Assembly: GCA_030655135.1 (NCBI GenBank)
Contig: JAURWC010000076.1
Location: 124,001-188,000, forward strand
Length of the DNA: 64,000 nucleotides
From: Hyphomicrobiaceae bacterium
Lineage (GTDB): Bacteria; Pseudomonadota; Alphaproteobacteria; Rhizobiales; Hyphomicrobiaceae
Reading direction: 5' to 3'
Shown: one piece after another, positions 27,762 through 36,688 of the stretch
Position numbering within the stretch: the first letter of the stretch is position 1
How the letters are laid out: every line of letters begins with the position of its first letter
Translations under genes and position numbers: made by a program
Notes under the pieces: generated by a model
What the model was told of the DNA's origin: nothing
The model's input: only the letters and a program-made list of their open reading frames with translations
Database searches by the model: none

Positions 27762-29492
27762 TTACCAGCGCCGCTCGAAACGTTTACGCAGCCAGATGGC
27801 GAGTCCGTTCATCACGAACAGCAGCATCAGCAGCACGATGATGGCGGCCGCGGTCTTCTGCTTGAAGGCAGCCTCCGGCAGGTCGGACCACAGGTAGATC
27901 TGCACGGGAAGGGCGGTGGCGCTGTCGGTAAAGCCGGCGGGAATGTCGACGATGAAGGCGACCATGCCGATCATCAGCAACGGGGCCGTTTCGCCCAGCG
28001 CGTGCGCCATGCCGATGATGGTGCCCGTCATGATGCCTGGCATGGCGAGCGGCAGCACGTGATGGAAGATGGCCTGCTGGTGCGAGGCGCCGACGCCGAG
28101 AGCCGCTTCCTTGATGGAGGGCGGCACGGCGCGCAGGGCGGCGCGGGCGGCGATGATGATGGTGGGCAGGACCAGCAGCGCGAGCACGAGGCCGCCGACG
28201 ATCGGAGCGGATCGCGGCAGGCCGAAGAAGTTCAGGAACACGGCCAGGCCGAGCAAGCCGAAGACGATGGAGGGCACGGCCGCGAGGTTGTTGATGTTGA
28301 TCTCGATGAGATCGGTGAACCAATTCTTTTTGGCAAACTCTTCGAGATAGACGGCGGCCATGACGCCGATGGGCAGGCACAGCGCCAGCGTGACGGCCAG
28401 TGTCAGGATGGACCCGACGAGCGCGCCGCGGATGCCGGCGAGTTCAGCTTCGCGACTGTCACCTGCGGTGAAGAACAGTGTGTTGAAGCCGCGCGAGACC
28501 TTGCCGTCGGCCTGCAAGCGATCGAGCAAGGCAACTTTGGCGTCGTCGACCTTGCGATCGGCTTCCGGGGTGACGTAGGTGACGCGCTGCCAGGCACCGG
28601 CCTGGGCGGCTTCAGCCGACTTCAGCGGAATCAACGCCGTGCCCGATGCCGTGTCGTTGGTCAGGCTGGAGAGCTTGACGATGCCGCCGTTGATAGCGAT
28701 GAGCAGGCTCGGCACGTGCGATCCCAACAGCGCGGGGGCGTTTGCATCGCTGATGCTGGCGGCCAGCGTCGCGATCTCTTCGCGCAGGGGCTTTGCCCGG
28801 TCGCGAACGGTTGCATCGGCGGACTGCTCGTAGAGTTCGGCCCCTGCCGTCAGTGTCGCAACGCGCTTGGTGATGACGTCGCGAAGAGCCGCGGTGTCGG
28901 CCGCAAAGGCGCCGGGTGCGGTGATGGTGATGTCGCCCTTGACGTCGCTGGGCGTCGCGATGGCGACACCATCGGCCCGCTCGATCTTGGTGCCGGTACC
29001 CTTGAGATAGAGGTCAGCGTCGTCGGACAGTAGAGCGGTCACCGGGACCGTCTGGCCGATGAGCTTCGGGTCGCTCATCACTGCATCGCGCAGCCCATCG
29101 CCCGAGCCGGTGCTGAGCAGCTTGCTGAGGTTGCTCGTGGCGGCACGGCCCTCGATGCCGAGGTGCGATCGGACCGCCTCACGCACGAGCTTGTTATAGT
29201 CGCCGGCAGCCAAGGCTTCGGGCGTGCCCTTGCCTTCCGGGTCAGCCAGTTCTGCTGTTACCGGGACGTCGATCGAGAGCGAGTGCTGGGTGAAGGCAGG
29301 CAGGCCCTTGATCAGGATATCGGTGATGAGCACGACCAGGAACACGGCGGTCACGACGATCGCGCAGATGCCGTACCAGCGAAAGCGGGCCTCGGAGCGA
29401 TAGCGGGAGCGTACGCGGGCCTTGGCGGCGTCCGACGTCAGGTCGAGGCGGCGCGCCGAAGGTGCGCCCGGGAGGAAGGTGACATCAGTCAT
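27762..29492 (-). CDS. pstA: phosphate ABC transporter permease PstA (long form)
   Basis: 576 residues, about twice the length of E. coli PstA. One N-terminal helix (about 38-60) is followed by a periplasmic insert of some 300 residues, as in the DUF3333-containing PstA proteins of alphaproteobacteria. The typical permease core starts at about 350 with further helices and the coupling-loop motif [25 protein letters not shown]. The start overlaps the end of pstC by 8 bases, which suggests coupled translation. The long insert is usual for this lineage. Confidence 0.93.
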   Translation of the reverse strand: MTDVTFLPGAPSARRLDLTSDAAKARVRSRYRSEARFRWYGICAIVVTAVFLVVLITDILIKGLPAFTQHSLSIDVPVTAELADPEGKGTPEALAAGDYNKLVREAVRSHLGIEGRAATSNLSKLLSTGSGDGLRDAVMSDPKLIGQTVPVTALLSDDADLYLKGTGTKIERADGVAIATPSDVKGDITITAPGAFAADTAALRDVITKRVATLTAGAELYEQSADATVRDRAKPLREEIATLAASISDANAPALLGSHVPSLLIAINGGIVKLSSLTNDTASGTALIPLKSAEAAQAGAWQRVTYVTPEADRKVDDAKVALLDRLQADGKVSRGFNTLFFTAGDSREAELAGIRGALVGSILTLAVTLALCLPIGVMAAVYLEEFAKKNWFTDLIEININNLAAVPSIVFGLLGLAVFLNFFGLPRSAPIVGGLVLALLVLPTIIIAARAALRAVPPSIKEAALGVGASHQQAIFHHVLPLAMPGIMTGTIIGMAHALGETAPLLMIGMVAFIVDIPAGFTDSATALPVQIYLWSDLPEAAFKQKTAAAIIVLLMLLFVMNGLAIWLRKRFERRW

Positions 29493-30882
29493 ATTGTTCG
29501 CGGTACCTCTGGACGATGCGCAGGGCGATGAAGTTCAGCGCGAGAGTGACGAAGAAGAGAACCAGGCCGAGCGCGAAGGCGGCGAGCGTCTTGGCACTGT
29601 CGAACTCCTGGTCACCGACGAGAATGGTCTTGATTTGCACGGTGATGGTGGTCACCGCTTCGAGCGGATTGGCCGTCAGGTTAGCGGCAAGGCCGGCGGC
29701 CATGACGACGATCATCGTCTCGCCGATGGCGCGGCTGATGGCGAGCATGAAGGCCGAGACGATACCTGGCAACGCAGCGGGCAGAACGACGCGGCGGATG
29801 GTTTCTGACTTCGTGGCGCCGAGTGCGTAGGCGCCATCGCGCAGCGACTGCGGCACGGCGTTGATGACGTCGTCCGACAGGGACGAAATGAAGGGGATGA
29901 TCATCATGCCCATCACGAGGCCGGCGGCGAGCGCGCTTTCGGAGGCGACGTCGAGACCCAGCCACTCGCCGCTGCCGCGGATGAGCGGCGCCACAGTGAG
30001 GGCGGCGAAGAAGCCGAGGACTACGGTAGGAATGCCGGCGAGAATTTCGAGGATTGGCTTGGCGAAGGCGCGGATCTTCGGGGTGGCGTACTCGGCAAGA
30101 TAAATCGCGGAGAACAGCCCCAGCGGTCCGGCCACGGCGATGGCGATGGCCGTGATGAGGAGCGTGCCCGTCAGGAGCGGCAGGAAGCCGAAGCTGCTTT
30201 GAATGTCGCCCTGGTCGGCGCGCATGGCGGCCTGGGGATTCCACTCAGTGCCGAACAGGAAGCCGAGGACGGTCGGCTTGCCCTTCAATGTGGGATCGAA
30301 GAAGAAGCGATAGGTTTCCGTCAGCACCGAAAGCACGATGCCGAGCGTCGTGAGGATGGCGATGGCCGCGCAGAGGACGAGCACGACCTTGACGAAGGTC
30401 TCGAACCGGTTGCGTGCGCGAAAGCTTCTCGTGATGCGGGACGTGCCGAAGGCCACCATGCCGAGACCTGCGGCGATGCCGGTGGCAAGCAGAGCCCAGT
30501 GGCCGCTGACGCTGGTGGAGCGATAGGCCTCCGCGGCGTTGCGGATGGCATCCGTCGCGACAGGACCGGCCGGCTCGCCAGAGGCGATCTTGAAGATTTC
30601 GCGAAACGCGATCGTCGATTTCAGATTGTCGGCCACCACATCCGGCGGAAGCTGGGCGACGGCATTGGAATGCGCCAGATGCGATACGAGCGGAGCGCCG
30701 AAGATAAAGATGAGGAGCATCACGGCAAGGATGCCGCTGGCGACGAGCATGCCGTGATAAATGGGAAGCGAGTGCAGCGCTTCGCGTCCCCGGCCGCCGG
30801 CGAGGGCTGATGCGCGTTGCCGCGCCAGCACAAACGCTGTGGCCGTGAGCAGAGCCAGTGCAAGAAAATATAACCCGGCCAT
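29485..30882 (-). CDS. pstC: phosphate ABC transporter permease PstC
   Basis: 465 residues from an ATG at 30882 with AGGTGA seven bases upstream. Hydrophobic helices near the N-terminus (MAGLYFLALALLTATAFVLA) precede a periplasmic insert and the permease core from about 220. The core carries the coupling loop DGAYALGATKSETIRRVVLPAALPG and the conserved LAEYATPKIRAFAKPILEIL. It is the partner of PstA in the inner-membrane channel. The open frame continues 17 codons further upstream with an Arg-rich stretch that does not look coding. Confidence 0.94.
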   Translation of the reverse strand: MAGLYFLALALLTATAFVLARQRASALAGGRGREALHSLPIYHGMLVASGILAVMLLIFIFGAPLVSHLAHSNAVAQLPPDVVADNLKSTIAFREIFKIASGEPAGPVATDAIRNAAEAYRSTSVSGHWALLATGIAAGLGMVAFGTSRITRSFRARNRFETFVKVVLVLCAAIAILTTLGIVLSVLTETYRFFFDPTLKGKPTVLGFLFGTEWNPQAAMRADQGDIQSSFGFLPLLTGTLLITAIAIAVAGPLGLFSAIYLAEYATPKIRAFAKPILEILAGIPTVVLGFFAALTVAPLIRGSGEWLGLDVASESALAAGLVMGMMIIPFISSLSDDVINAVPQSLRDGAYALGATKSETIRRVVLPAALPGIVSAFMLAISRAIGETMIVVMAAGLAANLTANPLEAVTTITVQIKTILVGDQEFDSAKTLAAFALGLVLFFVTLALNFIALRIVQRYREQYD

Positions 30883-31013
30883 CAGCTGTTCACCTGTCTC
30901 ACGATCCACCCGGCGGCGCCGGCACCGGCGCATCTATCCTTGCCGTCGTTCGTCAGCCGCCCCGAGCCAGCTCTCGCTTTGCCGGGACGGCTATTTTTTC
31001 GTCGCGATTCTTA

Positions 31014-31047
31014 CCGGAAAACCGCTTCACACTTTTCCGGACGCGCT
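31014..31047 (+). repeat. CCGCTTCACAC intergenic repeat, copy 2
   Basis: CCGGAAAA and TTTTCCGG arms enclose CCGCTTCACAC and are followed by ACGCGCTC. It ends at the stop codon of pstS, in the gap between pstS and pstC, and is similar to 10912-10946. A hairpin here could stabilise the pstS part of the operon transcript. Confidence 0.65.
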
Positions 31048-31048
31048 C

Positions 31049-32098
31049 TTAGTTGATCAGCTCAGGCTTCATCGGTTCCATGGCGAGAGCCGACTTGCGG
31101 ACCTTGTCCTGGTCTTCCTTGGGAAGTGCGACGAGGCCCTTTTGGCTGAGATAGCCCTCTTCGCCGATGGCCTTGTCGGAGACGTACTCGGCCACGAACT
31201 TGTCGAGGCCGGGGATTACGCCGACGTGCTGCTTCTTGACGTAGACGTAGAGCTTGCGTGCGCCCTTGTACTTGCCGCCGGAAATGGCTTCGTATGAGGG
31301 CTCGACGCCTTCGATGGCGATACCGGTGATCTTGGCGGTGTTTTCTTCGAGGAAGGAGTAACCGAACACACCGACAGCATCCTTGTTGCCTTCCAGCTTC
31401 TGGACGATCACGTTGTCGTTCTCGCCAGCTTCGACGTAGGCGCCGTCCTTACGGATCGACTTCCAAACGGCCTCGAATGCCTTGGCATCCTTTTCCTTCA
31501 AAGCCTTAATGGCTGGGAAAGTCTCGGCGCCCTTCTCCAGGAAGAGTTCGTGCAAGCTGTCACGCGTGCCGGAGGTGGGCGGGGGGCCCAGCACTTCGAT
31601 CTTGGTGGCGGGCAGCGATGCGTCGATGTCCGACCACTGCTTGTACGGGTTGGCGATCAGATTGCCGTCCTTGTCCGGCACCTTCTCGGCCAGAGCCAGG
31701 AACACCTGGCCCAGCGTCAGCTTGAAGGGCGTGCCGGCCTTGGAATGCGCAAGCGTGAGGCCGTCGAAGCCGACCGTGATCTCGACGATCTCAGTCACAC
31801 CGTTCTTGGCGCAAAGTTCGACTTCGGACTTCTTGATGCGGCGCGAGGCGTTCGTGACGTCTGCCGTGGCTTCGCCGACGCCTTCGCAGAAGATCTTCAT
31901 GCCGCCGCCGGTGCCGGTGGACTCGACGACCGGGGTCTTGCCGGAGGCCTTACCGAAGGCTTCAGCAACCGCCGTGGTAAAGGGGTAGACCGTGGACGAG
32001 CCGACGACGCGGATCTGGTCGCGCGCAACTGCGGTGCCAGCGAATGCCAACATGCCAACAACTGCGACTGATGCTGGAAGGGCGATCCTGATGTTCAC
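31049..32098 (-). CDS. pstS: periplasmic phosphate-binding protein
   Basis: 349 residues from a GTG at 32098 with AAGGAG seven bases upstream. The signal peptide MNIRIALPASVAVVGMLAFA ends near GTAVA-RDQ. The mature protein starts IRVVGSSTVYPFTTAVAEAF, the phosphate-loop region of this PstS subgroup. STGTGGGMKIFCEG and the later TSGTRDSLHELFL also line the anion pocket. It delivers phosphate to PstC/PstA. It is first in the operon, with a candidate Pho box about 100 bases upstream. Confidence 0.95.
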   Translation of the reverse strand: MNIRIALPASVAVVGMLAFAGTAVARDQIRVVGSSTVYPFTTAVAEAFGKASGKTPVVESTGTGGGMKIFCEGVGEATADVTNASRRIKKSEVELCAKNGVTEIVEITVGFDGLTLAHSKAGTPFKLTLGQVFLALAEKVPDKDGNLIANPYKQWSDIDASLPATKIEVLGPPPTSGTRDSLHELFLEKGAETFPAIKALKEKDAKAFEAVWKSIRKDGAYVEAGENDNVIVQKLEGNKDAVGVFGYSFLEENTAKITGIAIEGVEPSYEAISGGKYKGARKLYVYVKKQHVGVIPGLDKFVAEYVSDKAIGEEGYLSQKGLVALPKEDQDKVRKSALAMEPMKPELIN

Positions 32099-32184
32099 AA
32101 TGACTCTCCTTGAGAGATGTATGCGGGAGCGGCGGCAATTTTTGCGCGTGGCTCCTGCCCGGCACCCCACGCGCCGGCGGCCGG

Positions 32185-32220
32185 GTTATAGCGCAGTGCT
32201 AGCTTCAGTTTTGTGACAAG
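32185..32220 (-). promoter_or_regulatory. candidate Pho box and -10 element for pstS
   Basis: On the minus strand, TTGTCACAAAACTGAAGC (32202-32219) resembles two 7-base Pho half-sites separated by four A-rich bases; the first half-site is good and the second is weak. TATAAC (32185-32190) follows after 11 bases, the spacing seen in PhoB-dependent promoters, where the Pho box replaces the -35 element. It lies about 90 bases before the pstS start. The site is plausible from position and spacing. Confidence 0.5.
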
Positions 32221-32518
32221 CTAACATATTGATATATATGGCACACAGATCGAACCGCAGATGTAACGATATTCAGTTGCAAGACAGTCCCGGTGCAACC
32301 CGTTCAATTTTTAATTGACTGATCGGTGATTAATTGCTGCGTAGGACAAATCACTGGTTTTTTGTAGCTGCGGAGATGGCATCTTACGCAACTTTCGGTA
32401 AGTATCGCGCTAGCGTGGCGTGTAGCGCGACGTCCCCTCAAAACTCAAGTAGAACGAACATTCCAAAAGCGTGGTGACCCAAAATGGGGCCACGCAATGG
32501 TCGCAGTGGAATTCAACT

Positions 32519-32977
32519 ATGAGCAAAATCCAAGAGCCGTCGGACGACAGCGAGGGTGACGAGAGGAACTCTCGCCGCGCGAACGCGATCGATATTCATG
32601 TCGGCAGCCGTGTGCGATTGCGGCGCATGGTTTTGGGCATGAGCCAGGAAAAGCTGGGCGAGCAACTGGGCCTGACGTTCCAGCAGGTGCAGAAATATGA
32701 GAAGGGCGTTAACCGCATCGGCGCGGGGCGCCTGTTCGATCTTTCCCACGTTCTGGGCGTTCCGATCCAGTTCTTCTACGAAGAAGCGCCCGCCTACCAG
32801 ATCGAAGGCAGCAGCCACGGCGGCTTTGCCGAAAGGTCACCGGCGGAAAACGACCTCGTCGACTTCATGGCGACGCGCGAGGGCCTTGAACTAAGCCGGG
32901 CCTTCGTCCGCATCAGCGATACCCGGGTTCGCCGGTCGCTGCTCGAACTCATACGCTCCCTCGCCAACGAGGCGTGA
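32519..32977 (+). CDS. XRE-family helix-turn-helix regulator, PraR type
   Basis: 152 residues. The XRE DNA-binding domain spans about 25-85 and begins AIDIHVGSRVRLRRMVLGMS, followed by the recognition helix LTFQQVQKYEKG. A C-terminal segment ending LSRAFVRISDTRVRRSLLEL is typical of the PraR (PhrR) regulators conserved in rhizobia and relatives, which sit beside metK as here. In rhizobia PraR affects quorum sensing and attachment; that role here is inference. The ATG at 32519 is preferred because the longer frame to 32471 adds an unrelated Gln/Trp-rich tail. The 348 bases before this gene hold the pstS regulatory site and AT-rich DNA. Confidence 0.85.
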   Translation: MSKIQEPSDDSEGDERNSRRANAIDIHVGSRVRLRRMVLGMSQEKLGEQLGLTFQQVQKYEKGVNRIGAGRLFDLSHVLGVPIQFFYEEAPAYQIEGSSHGGFAERSPAENDLVDFMATREGLELSRAFVRISDTRVRRSLLELIRSLANEA

Positions 32978-33016
32978 TCTGATCGCGCTGCCCTGCCCCC
33001 TGCCGGGCCCGGCTCG

Positions 33017-33034
33017 CGCGGACGCCAGTCCGCG
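33017..33034 (+). other. hairpin after the XRE regulator gene
   Basis: A 7-bp stem CGCGGAC/GTCCGCG with loop GCCA, 40 bases after the regulator stop. There is no T-run, so it is either a weak terminator element or part of the metK leader. Confidence 0.35.
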
Positions 33035-33046
33035 GCGGCGCTGCAG

Positions 33047-33091
33047 CTTGACCGGCCGGGTAAAGACTGCAAGAACCTGCCGGTTTTCAAG
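33047..33091 (+). promoter_or_regulatory. structured metK leader hairpin
   Basis: The arms CTTGA-CCGGC (33047-33056) and GCCGG-TTT-TCAAG (33079-33091) pair over 10 bp with one 3-base bulge around a 22-base loop. The hairpin ends 7 bases before the AAGGGG ribosome site of metK (GTG at 33109). Its position suggests control of metK translation, perhaps by S-adenosylmethionine. The sequence does not match the SAM-II or SAM/SAH consensus patterns as I know them. Confidence 0.45.
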
Positions 33092-33108
33092 GAACCAAGG
33101 GGACTAAC

Positions 33109-34308
33109 GTGGCTCGCAACTCATATCTGTTCACCAGTGAATCCGTGTCCGAAGGACATCCGGATAAAGTGTGCGACCGCATCTCCGATGAAATCGTCGA
33201 TCTGTTCTACCGCGAAGGGCCCGCCGCCGGTATCGATCCTTGGGAAATCCGGGCCGCATGCGAGACGCTGGCCACCACGAACCGCGTAGTGATCGCGGGC
33301 GAGACGCGCGGGCCGGATAGCGTGACGTTCGAAAAGATCGAGAAGGCCGCTCGCGACGCCATCAAGGACATCGGCTACGAGCAGGATGGTTTCCATTGGC
33401 AGACCGCCAATATCGAGATCCTGCTGCATCCCCAGTCGGCGGACATCGCCCAGGGCGTCGATATGGCCGGCAACAAGGATGAGGGCGCGGGCGACCAGGG
33501 CATCATGTTCGGCTACGCGTGCACCGAGACGCCGGAGCTGATGCCGGCTCCGCTCTATTACAGCCACAAGATTCTCGAAGTCCTCGCCAAGGCGCGCAAG
33601 ACCAAGGACGGCGACGCCGCCAAGCTCGGCCCGGACGCCAAGAGCCAGGTCACGGTGCAATATGAACATGGCAAGCCGGTTGGCGTGACGCAGATCGTGC
33701 TGTCGACGCAGCACCTGGATCCGAACCTGACGTCGGACGACGTGCGCAAGATCGTCGAGCCCTATATCCGCAACACACTTCCGGCCAACTGGATCTCCAG
33801 CAACACGATCTGGCACGTCAATCCGACGGGCAAATTCGTGATCGGCGGCCCGGATGGTGACACGGGTCTGACGGGCCGCAAAATCATCGTCGACACCTAC
33901 GGCGGTGCTGCCCCACACGGCGGCGGCGCCTTCTCGGGCAAGGATCCCACGAAGGTCGACCGCTCGGCGGCGTACGCGGCTCGCTATCTGGCGAAGAATA
34001 TCGTGGCTGCAGGACTGGCCGAGAAGTGCACGATCCAGCTCGCCTACGCGATCGGCGTCGCCGAGCCGCTGTCGATCTATGTCGATACGCACGGCACGGG
34101 CAAGGCCGATGAAGCGAAGCTGGAAGGTGTGCTGCGTGAGAGCATGAAGCTGACGCCGCGCGGCATCCGCACGCACCTCGATCTCAACAAGCCGATCTAC
34201 GCACGGACGGCAGCCTACGGCCATTTCGGCCGCAAGCCGGACGACCAGGGTGGCTTCTCATGGGAGAAGACCGATCTGGCAGACACGATCCGCAAAGCCG
34301 TTTCGTAG
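33109..34308 (+). CDS. metK: S-adenosylmethionine synthetase
   Basis: Makes S-adenosylmethionine from methionine and ATP. 399 residues from a GTG start with AAGGGG upstream. Signatures are SEGHPDK (14-20), the [12 protein letters not shown] motif, [20 protein letters not shown], and the [20 protein letters not shown] loop carrying the catalytic lysine. It lies between the PraR-type regulator and trmB, the conserved order in Hyphomicrobiales. The alphaproteobacterial form is slightly longer than the E. coli enzyme, as here. Confidence 0.97.
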   Translation: MARNSYLFTSESVSEGHPDKVCDRISDEIVDLFYREGPAAGIDPWEIRAACETLATTNRVVIAGETRGPDSVTFEKIEKAARDAIKDIGYEQDGFHWQTANIEILLHPQSADIAQGVDMAGNKDEGAGDQGIMFGYACTETPELMPAPLYYSHKILEVLAKARKTKDGDAAKLGPDAKSQVTVQYEHGKPVGVTQIVLSTQHLDPNLTSDDVRKIVEPYIRNTLPANWISSNTIWHVNPTGKFVIGGPDGDTGLTGRKIIVDTYGGAAPHGGGAFSGKDPTKVDRSAAYAARYLAKNIVAAGLAEKCTIQLAYAIGVAEPLSIYVDTHGTGKADEAKLEGVLRESMKLTPRGIRTHLDLNKPIYARTAAYGHFGRKPDDQGGFSWEKTDLADTIRKAVS

Positions 34309-34333
34309 GATCGCGCGCCTATTAGATTGTATG

Positions 34334-34364
34334 CGGCCGCGGTTGATACCGCGGCCGTCGCTTT
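34334..34364 (+). terminator. possible terminator after metK
   Basis: A 9-bp perfect stem CGGCCGCGG/CCGCGGCCG with loop TTGATA, followed by TCGCTTT. The T-run is weak, so read-through into trmB (start 34386) is likely. Confidence 0.45.
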
Positions 34365-34385
34365 AACCGGCAAGGCAACCGCATA

Positions 34386-35102
34386 ATGAGTTCAGGCGAC
34401 GCGACGAGCGACAAGCCGCTGTTGCGATCGTTCGGGCGGCGGCGCGGCCGCAAGCTGAGCCCGCGGCAGGACACCCTTATGAAGGATGTGCTGCCCCGTC
34501 TCAGCTTGGACATCTCGGCGCCATTGCCCGGCGACCCTCACCAGTTGTTTGAAGCCAACGTTTCGGAGATCTGGCTGGAGATCGGGTTCGGCGGGGCAGA
34601 GCATCTGCTGTGGCAGGCCCAGGCGCACCCCGACGTGGGGCTGATCGGGGCGGAGCCGTTCGAAGACGGTGTGGTAAAGGCGCTGGACGGCATCGCCACG
34701 AACGGCTTGAAGAACGTCCGGCTGCATGCCGATGATGTCCGGCCGCTCTTGAGCTGGCTTGCCCCCGCCACGCTGACGCGGGCCTTTGTGCTGTTCCCCG
34801 ATCCGTGGCCGAAGAGGCGGCACGCCAAGCGGCGCCTCGTCAGCGCGGCGTTGATGGCGGAACTCGCCAGGGTGGTGAAACCCGGCGGCGAACTGAGGCT
34901 CGGCACGGACATCGCCTCTTACGCGGGAGAGATGCTCCTCGCGGTACGCCGCGATGGACATTTTTGCTGGACGGCCAGCGAGCCTAGCGATTGGCGTGTG
35001 CGGCCGGCCGATTGGCCTCAGACGCGCTATGAGGCCAAAGCGCGCCGGGAAGGACGGACGCCGTCGTTCTTCCGGCTGCAGCGCTCAATGGTTAATGCGT
35101 AA
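34386..35102 (+). CDS. trmB: tRNA (guanine-N7-)-methyltransferase
   Basis: Methylates G46 of tRNAs using S-adenosylmethionine. 238 residues with an N-terminal basic stretch (RSFGRRRGRKLSPRQ) typical of the family. The SAM-binding domain has WLEIGFGGAEHLLWQA, and the signature block VLFPDPWPKRRHAKRR confirms TrmB. The C-terminal TRYEAKARREGR segment is also conserved. It sits 77 bases behind metK, which supplies its methyl donor. It is followed by an isochorismatase-like gene rather than directly by rimP as in many relatives. Confidence 0.95.
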   Translation: MSSGDATSDKPLLRSFGRRRGRKLSPRQDTLMKDVLPRLSLDISAPLPGDPHQLFEANVSEIWLEIGFGGAEHLLWQAQAHPDVGLIGAEPFEDGVVKALDGIATNGLKNVRLHADDVRPLLSWLAPATLTRAFVLFPDPWPKRRHAKRRLVSAALMAELARVVKPGGELRLGTDIASYAGEMLLAVRRDGHFCWTASEPSDWRVRPADWPQTRYEAKARREGRTPSFFRLQRSMVNA

Positions 35103-35257
35103 TCAGGATCGTTGTCCTGCAGTCGACTATACTTTAATTCTTCTCCGTAATCCTCGGATTACCTTTACCTTCTTGTCTCGTAAACCTGTCAGACTCGACA
35201 GGTCCATCGTGCCTGGAAAGCCATCATGCTCTGCCTATCGTCAGAGGCAGGGCAGCT

Positions 35258-35875
35258 ATGGCTAAGACAATATTACAGCTAACCAACCTTCAATGGGATC
35301 CTGCCACGCTGCCGGACTCCGCTCTTGTATTGGTCTGCATGCAGGCGGAGTTTCGCGACGGGCCGCTGCGACTGAACAATATCGATGCTGCCGTCGACGA
35401 GGCGCGCACGCTGCTCGATCGCTATCGCAGCGCGGGCGCGCCGGTGGTTCACGTGGCGCGCGACGGCGATTCGGGCGACTTCTTCGACAGGGTTAAGCCC
35501 GCCGGCAGGTTCATCTCGGAACTGGCACCGCTGCCAGGCGAACTCGTGCTGGAGACACGGACGCCGAACCCCTTTGTGTCCACGAACCTCGAGCTGCTGC
35601 TGCGGGCGCGGAATGTCGTGGATATCGTATTCGCGGGCTGCTCAAGTCATTCTTCTCTCAGTTCCGCGGTCCGCTATGCGACCGAACATGGTTTCCGGCC
35701 CACGGTCGTGTCGTCTGCGTGCGCTACGCGGGATCTGCCGGGTCCTGGCGGGATCACCTTGCCGGCGCAAGTAATCCACTTGTCGGCCATGGCATCCCTT
35801 GCCGATCGCCACGCCTGCGTGGTGGAGTACGCCAGCCAAATCCGGGCAATGAAACGCGAGTTGCTCACCGGGTAA
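35258..35875 (+). CDS. isochorismatase-fold protein with altered catalytic triad
   Basis: 205 residues with the isochorismatase/cysteine hydrolase layout. The strand that normally carries the catalytic Asp reads [11 protein letters not shown] (Cys27 in its place). The strand that normally has Lys reads [12 protein letters not shown] (Thr100). The nucleophile loop reads [12 protein letters not shown] (Ser133 where Cys is expected; Cys128 is nearby). By eye all three residues differ from the family norm, so this may be a non-enzymatic member. The [11 protein letters not shown] and HVARDG segments and the length keep it clearly in the fold. It is inserted between trmB and rimP. Confidence 0.8.
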   Translation: MAKTILQLTNLQWDPATLPDSALVLVCMQAEFRDGPLRLNNIDAAVDEARTLLDRYRSAGAPVVHVARDGDSGDFFDRVKPAGRFISELAPLPGELVLETRTPNPFVSTNLELLLRARNVVDIVFAGCSSHSSLSSAVRYATEHGFRPTVVSSACATRDLPGPGGITLPAQVIHLSAMASLADRHACVVEYASQIRAMKRELLTG

Positions 35876-35925
35876 GCGCCAAGATTTTTTTCACAGGGTT
35901 TACTTGAATTTTAAGCAGAACGGTC

Positions 35926-35954
35926 TTGCACGGGAAGTTGCACTCGCGTATTAT
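35926..35954 (+). promoter_or_regulatory. sigma70-type promoter for the rimP-nusA operon
   Basis: TTGCAC (35926-35931) and TATTAT (35949-35954) are separated by exactly 17 bases, close to the ideal housekeeping promoter. Transcription would begin near 35961, about 115 bases before rimP, leaving a leader that contains the hairpin at 35985-36017. Confidence 0.65.
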
Positions 35955-35984
35955 TCAGTTGCTCATGATCATCTCAACTCTAGG

Positions 35985-36017
35985 GAGTGGACCTTCTTGG
36001 TCCGCTCTTTTTGTTTT
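35985..36017 (+). terminator. leader terminator/attenuator before rimP
   Basis: A 9-bp stem GAGTGGACC/GGTCCGCTC (one G-T pair) with loop TTCTT is followed directly by TTTTTGTTTT. This is a textbook intrinsic terminator, but it lies about 25 bases downstream of the predicted start site and 58 bases before rimP. It can either end transcripts from upstream or act as an attenuator controlling the rimP-nusA-infB operon. Confidence 0.75.
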
Positions 36018-36074
36018 GGGGTTTCTGATCAAGAGGAAAAAATTCAATTCTTCACTGTGCGGAACGCGTTAGGA

Positions 36075-36686
36075 ATGACGGCCAGCGACGGCGTGGTAGC
36101 GAGCGATCGTTTTGTGAAAGAGGCAGGGCTCGAAGGCGAGCTTGCGTCTTTGGCAGAGCCTGTGCTTGAAGACCTTGGTTTCCGGCTGGTGCGCGTGAAG
36201 ATCTCCGGCCGGGACGGCAAGACCGTGCAGATCATGGCCGAGCGGCCCGACGGAACGATCAACATTGACGATTGCGAAGCGATCTCCCGACAGATCTCAC
36301 CGTTACTCGACGTCAACGACGTCGTGCCAGGCGCCTATCGGCTGGAAGTTTCCTCACCCGGGATCGACCGGCCGCTGGTGCGGCCCTCGGACTTCGAGGA
36401 CTGGTCGGGGCATGAGGCGAAGATCGAATTGAACGAGCCAGTCGAGGGCCGCAGGCGGTTTCGCGGTGAACTCGATGGCTACGAAGACGGAGAAGTTCGG
36501 ATCAAGGTCGAAATCAAAGACGCAGGCGAGACGGTGATCGGCATTCCGGTCGGCCTGGTCGCCGAAGCGCATCTGGTTTTGACGGACGATTTGGTGCGCG
36601 AGGCACTCGCCCGTGCAAAGGCTAAAGGCAAGGCCCCGCTCGGCGATGGGTCCGAGCCCGGCGAATATAACGTGGAGGACGCCTGA
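36075..36686 (+). CDS. rimP: ribosome maturation factor
   Basis: 203 residues. It assists assembly of the 30S subunit. The N-terminal RimP domain reads [21 protein letters not shown], with [15 protein letters not shown] and the conserved [14 protein letters not shown]. The C-terminal Sm-like domain runs from about 100. The ATG at 36075 begins [16 protein letters not shown]; the open frame extends further upstream through the terminator hairpin, which is not credible as coding. A GTG at 36057 is another possible start. It opens the rimP-nusA-ylxR-infB-rbfA operon. Confidence 0.92.
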   Translation: MTASDGVVASDRFVKEAGLEGELASLAEPVLEDLGFRLVRVKISGRDGKTVQIMAERPDGTINIDDCEAISRQISPLLDVNDVVPGAYRLEVSSPGIDRPLVRPSDFEDWSGHEAKIELNEPVEGRRRFRGELDGYEDGEVRIKVEIKDAGETVIGIPVGLVAEAHLVLTDDLVREALARAKAKGKAPLGDGSEPGEYNVEDA

Positions 36687-36688
36687 CA

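Noticed and set aside
27762-29492. PstA of double length as a fusion
   Set aside because: A long periplasmic insert is known for alphaproteobacterial PstA; both ends are normal PstA.
33047-33108. metK leader as a SAM-II or SAM/SAH riboswitch
   Set aside because: The hairpin position fits, but the conserved loop and tail bases of those classes could not be matched, so it is listed only as a structured leader.
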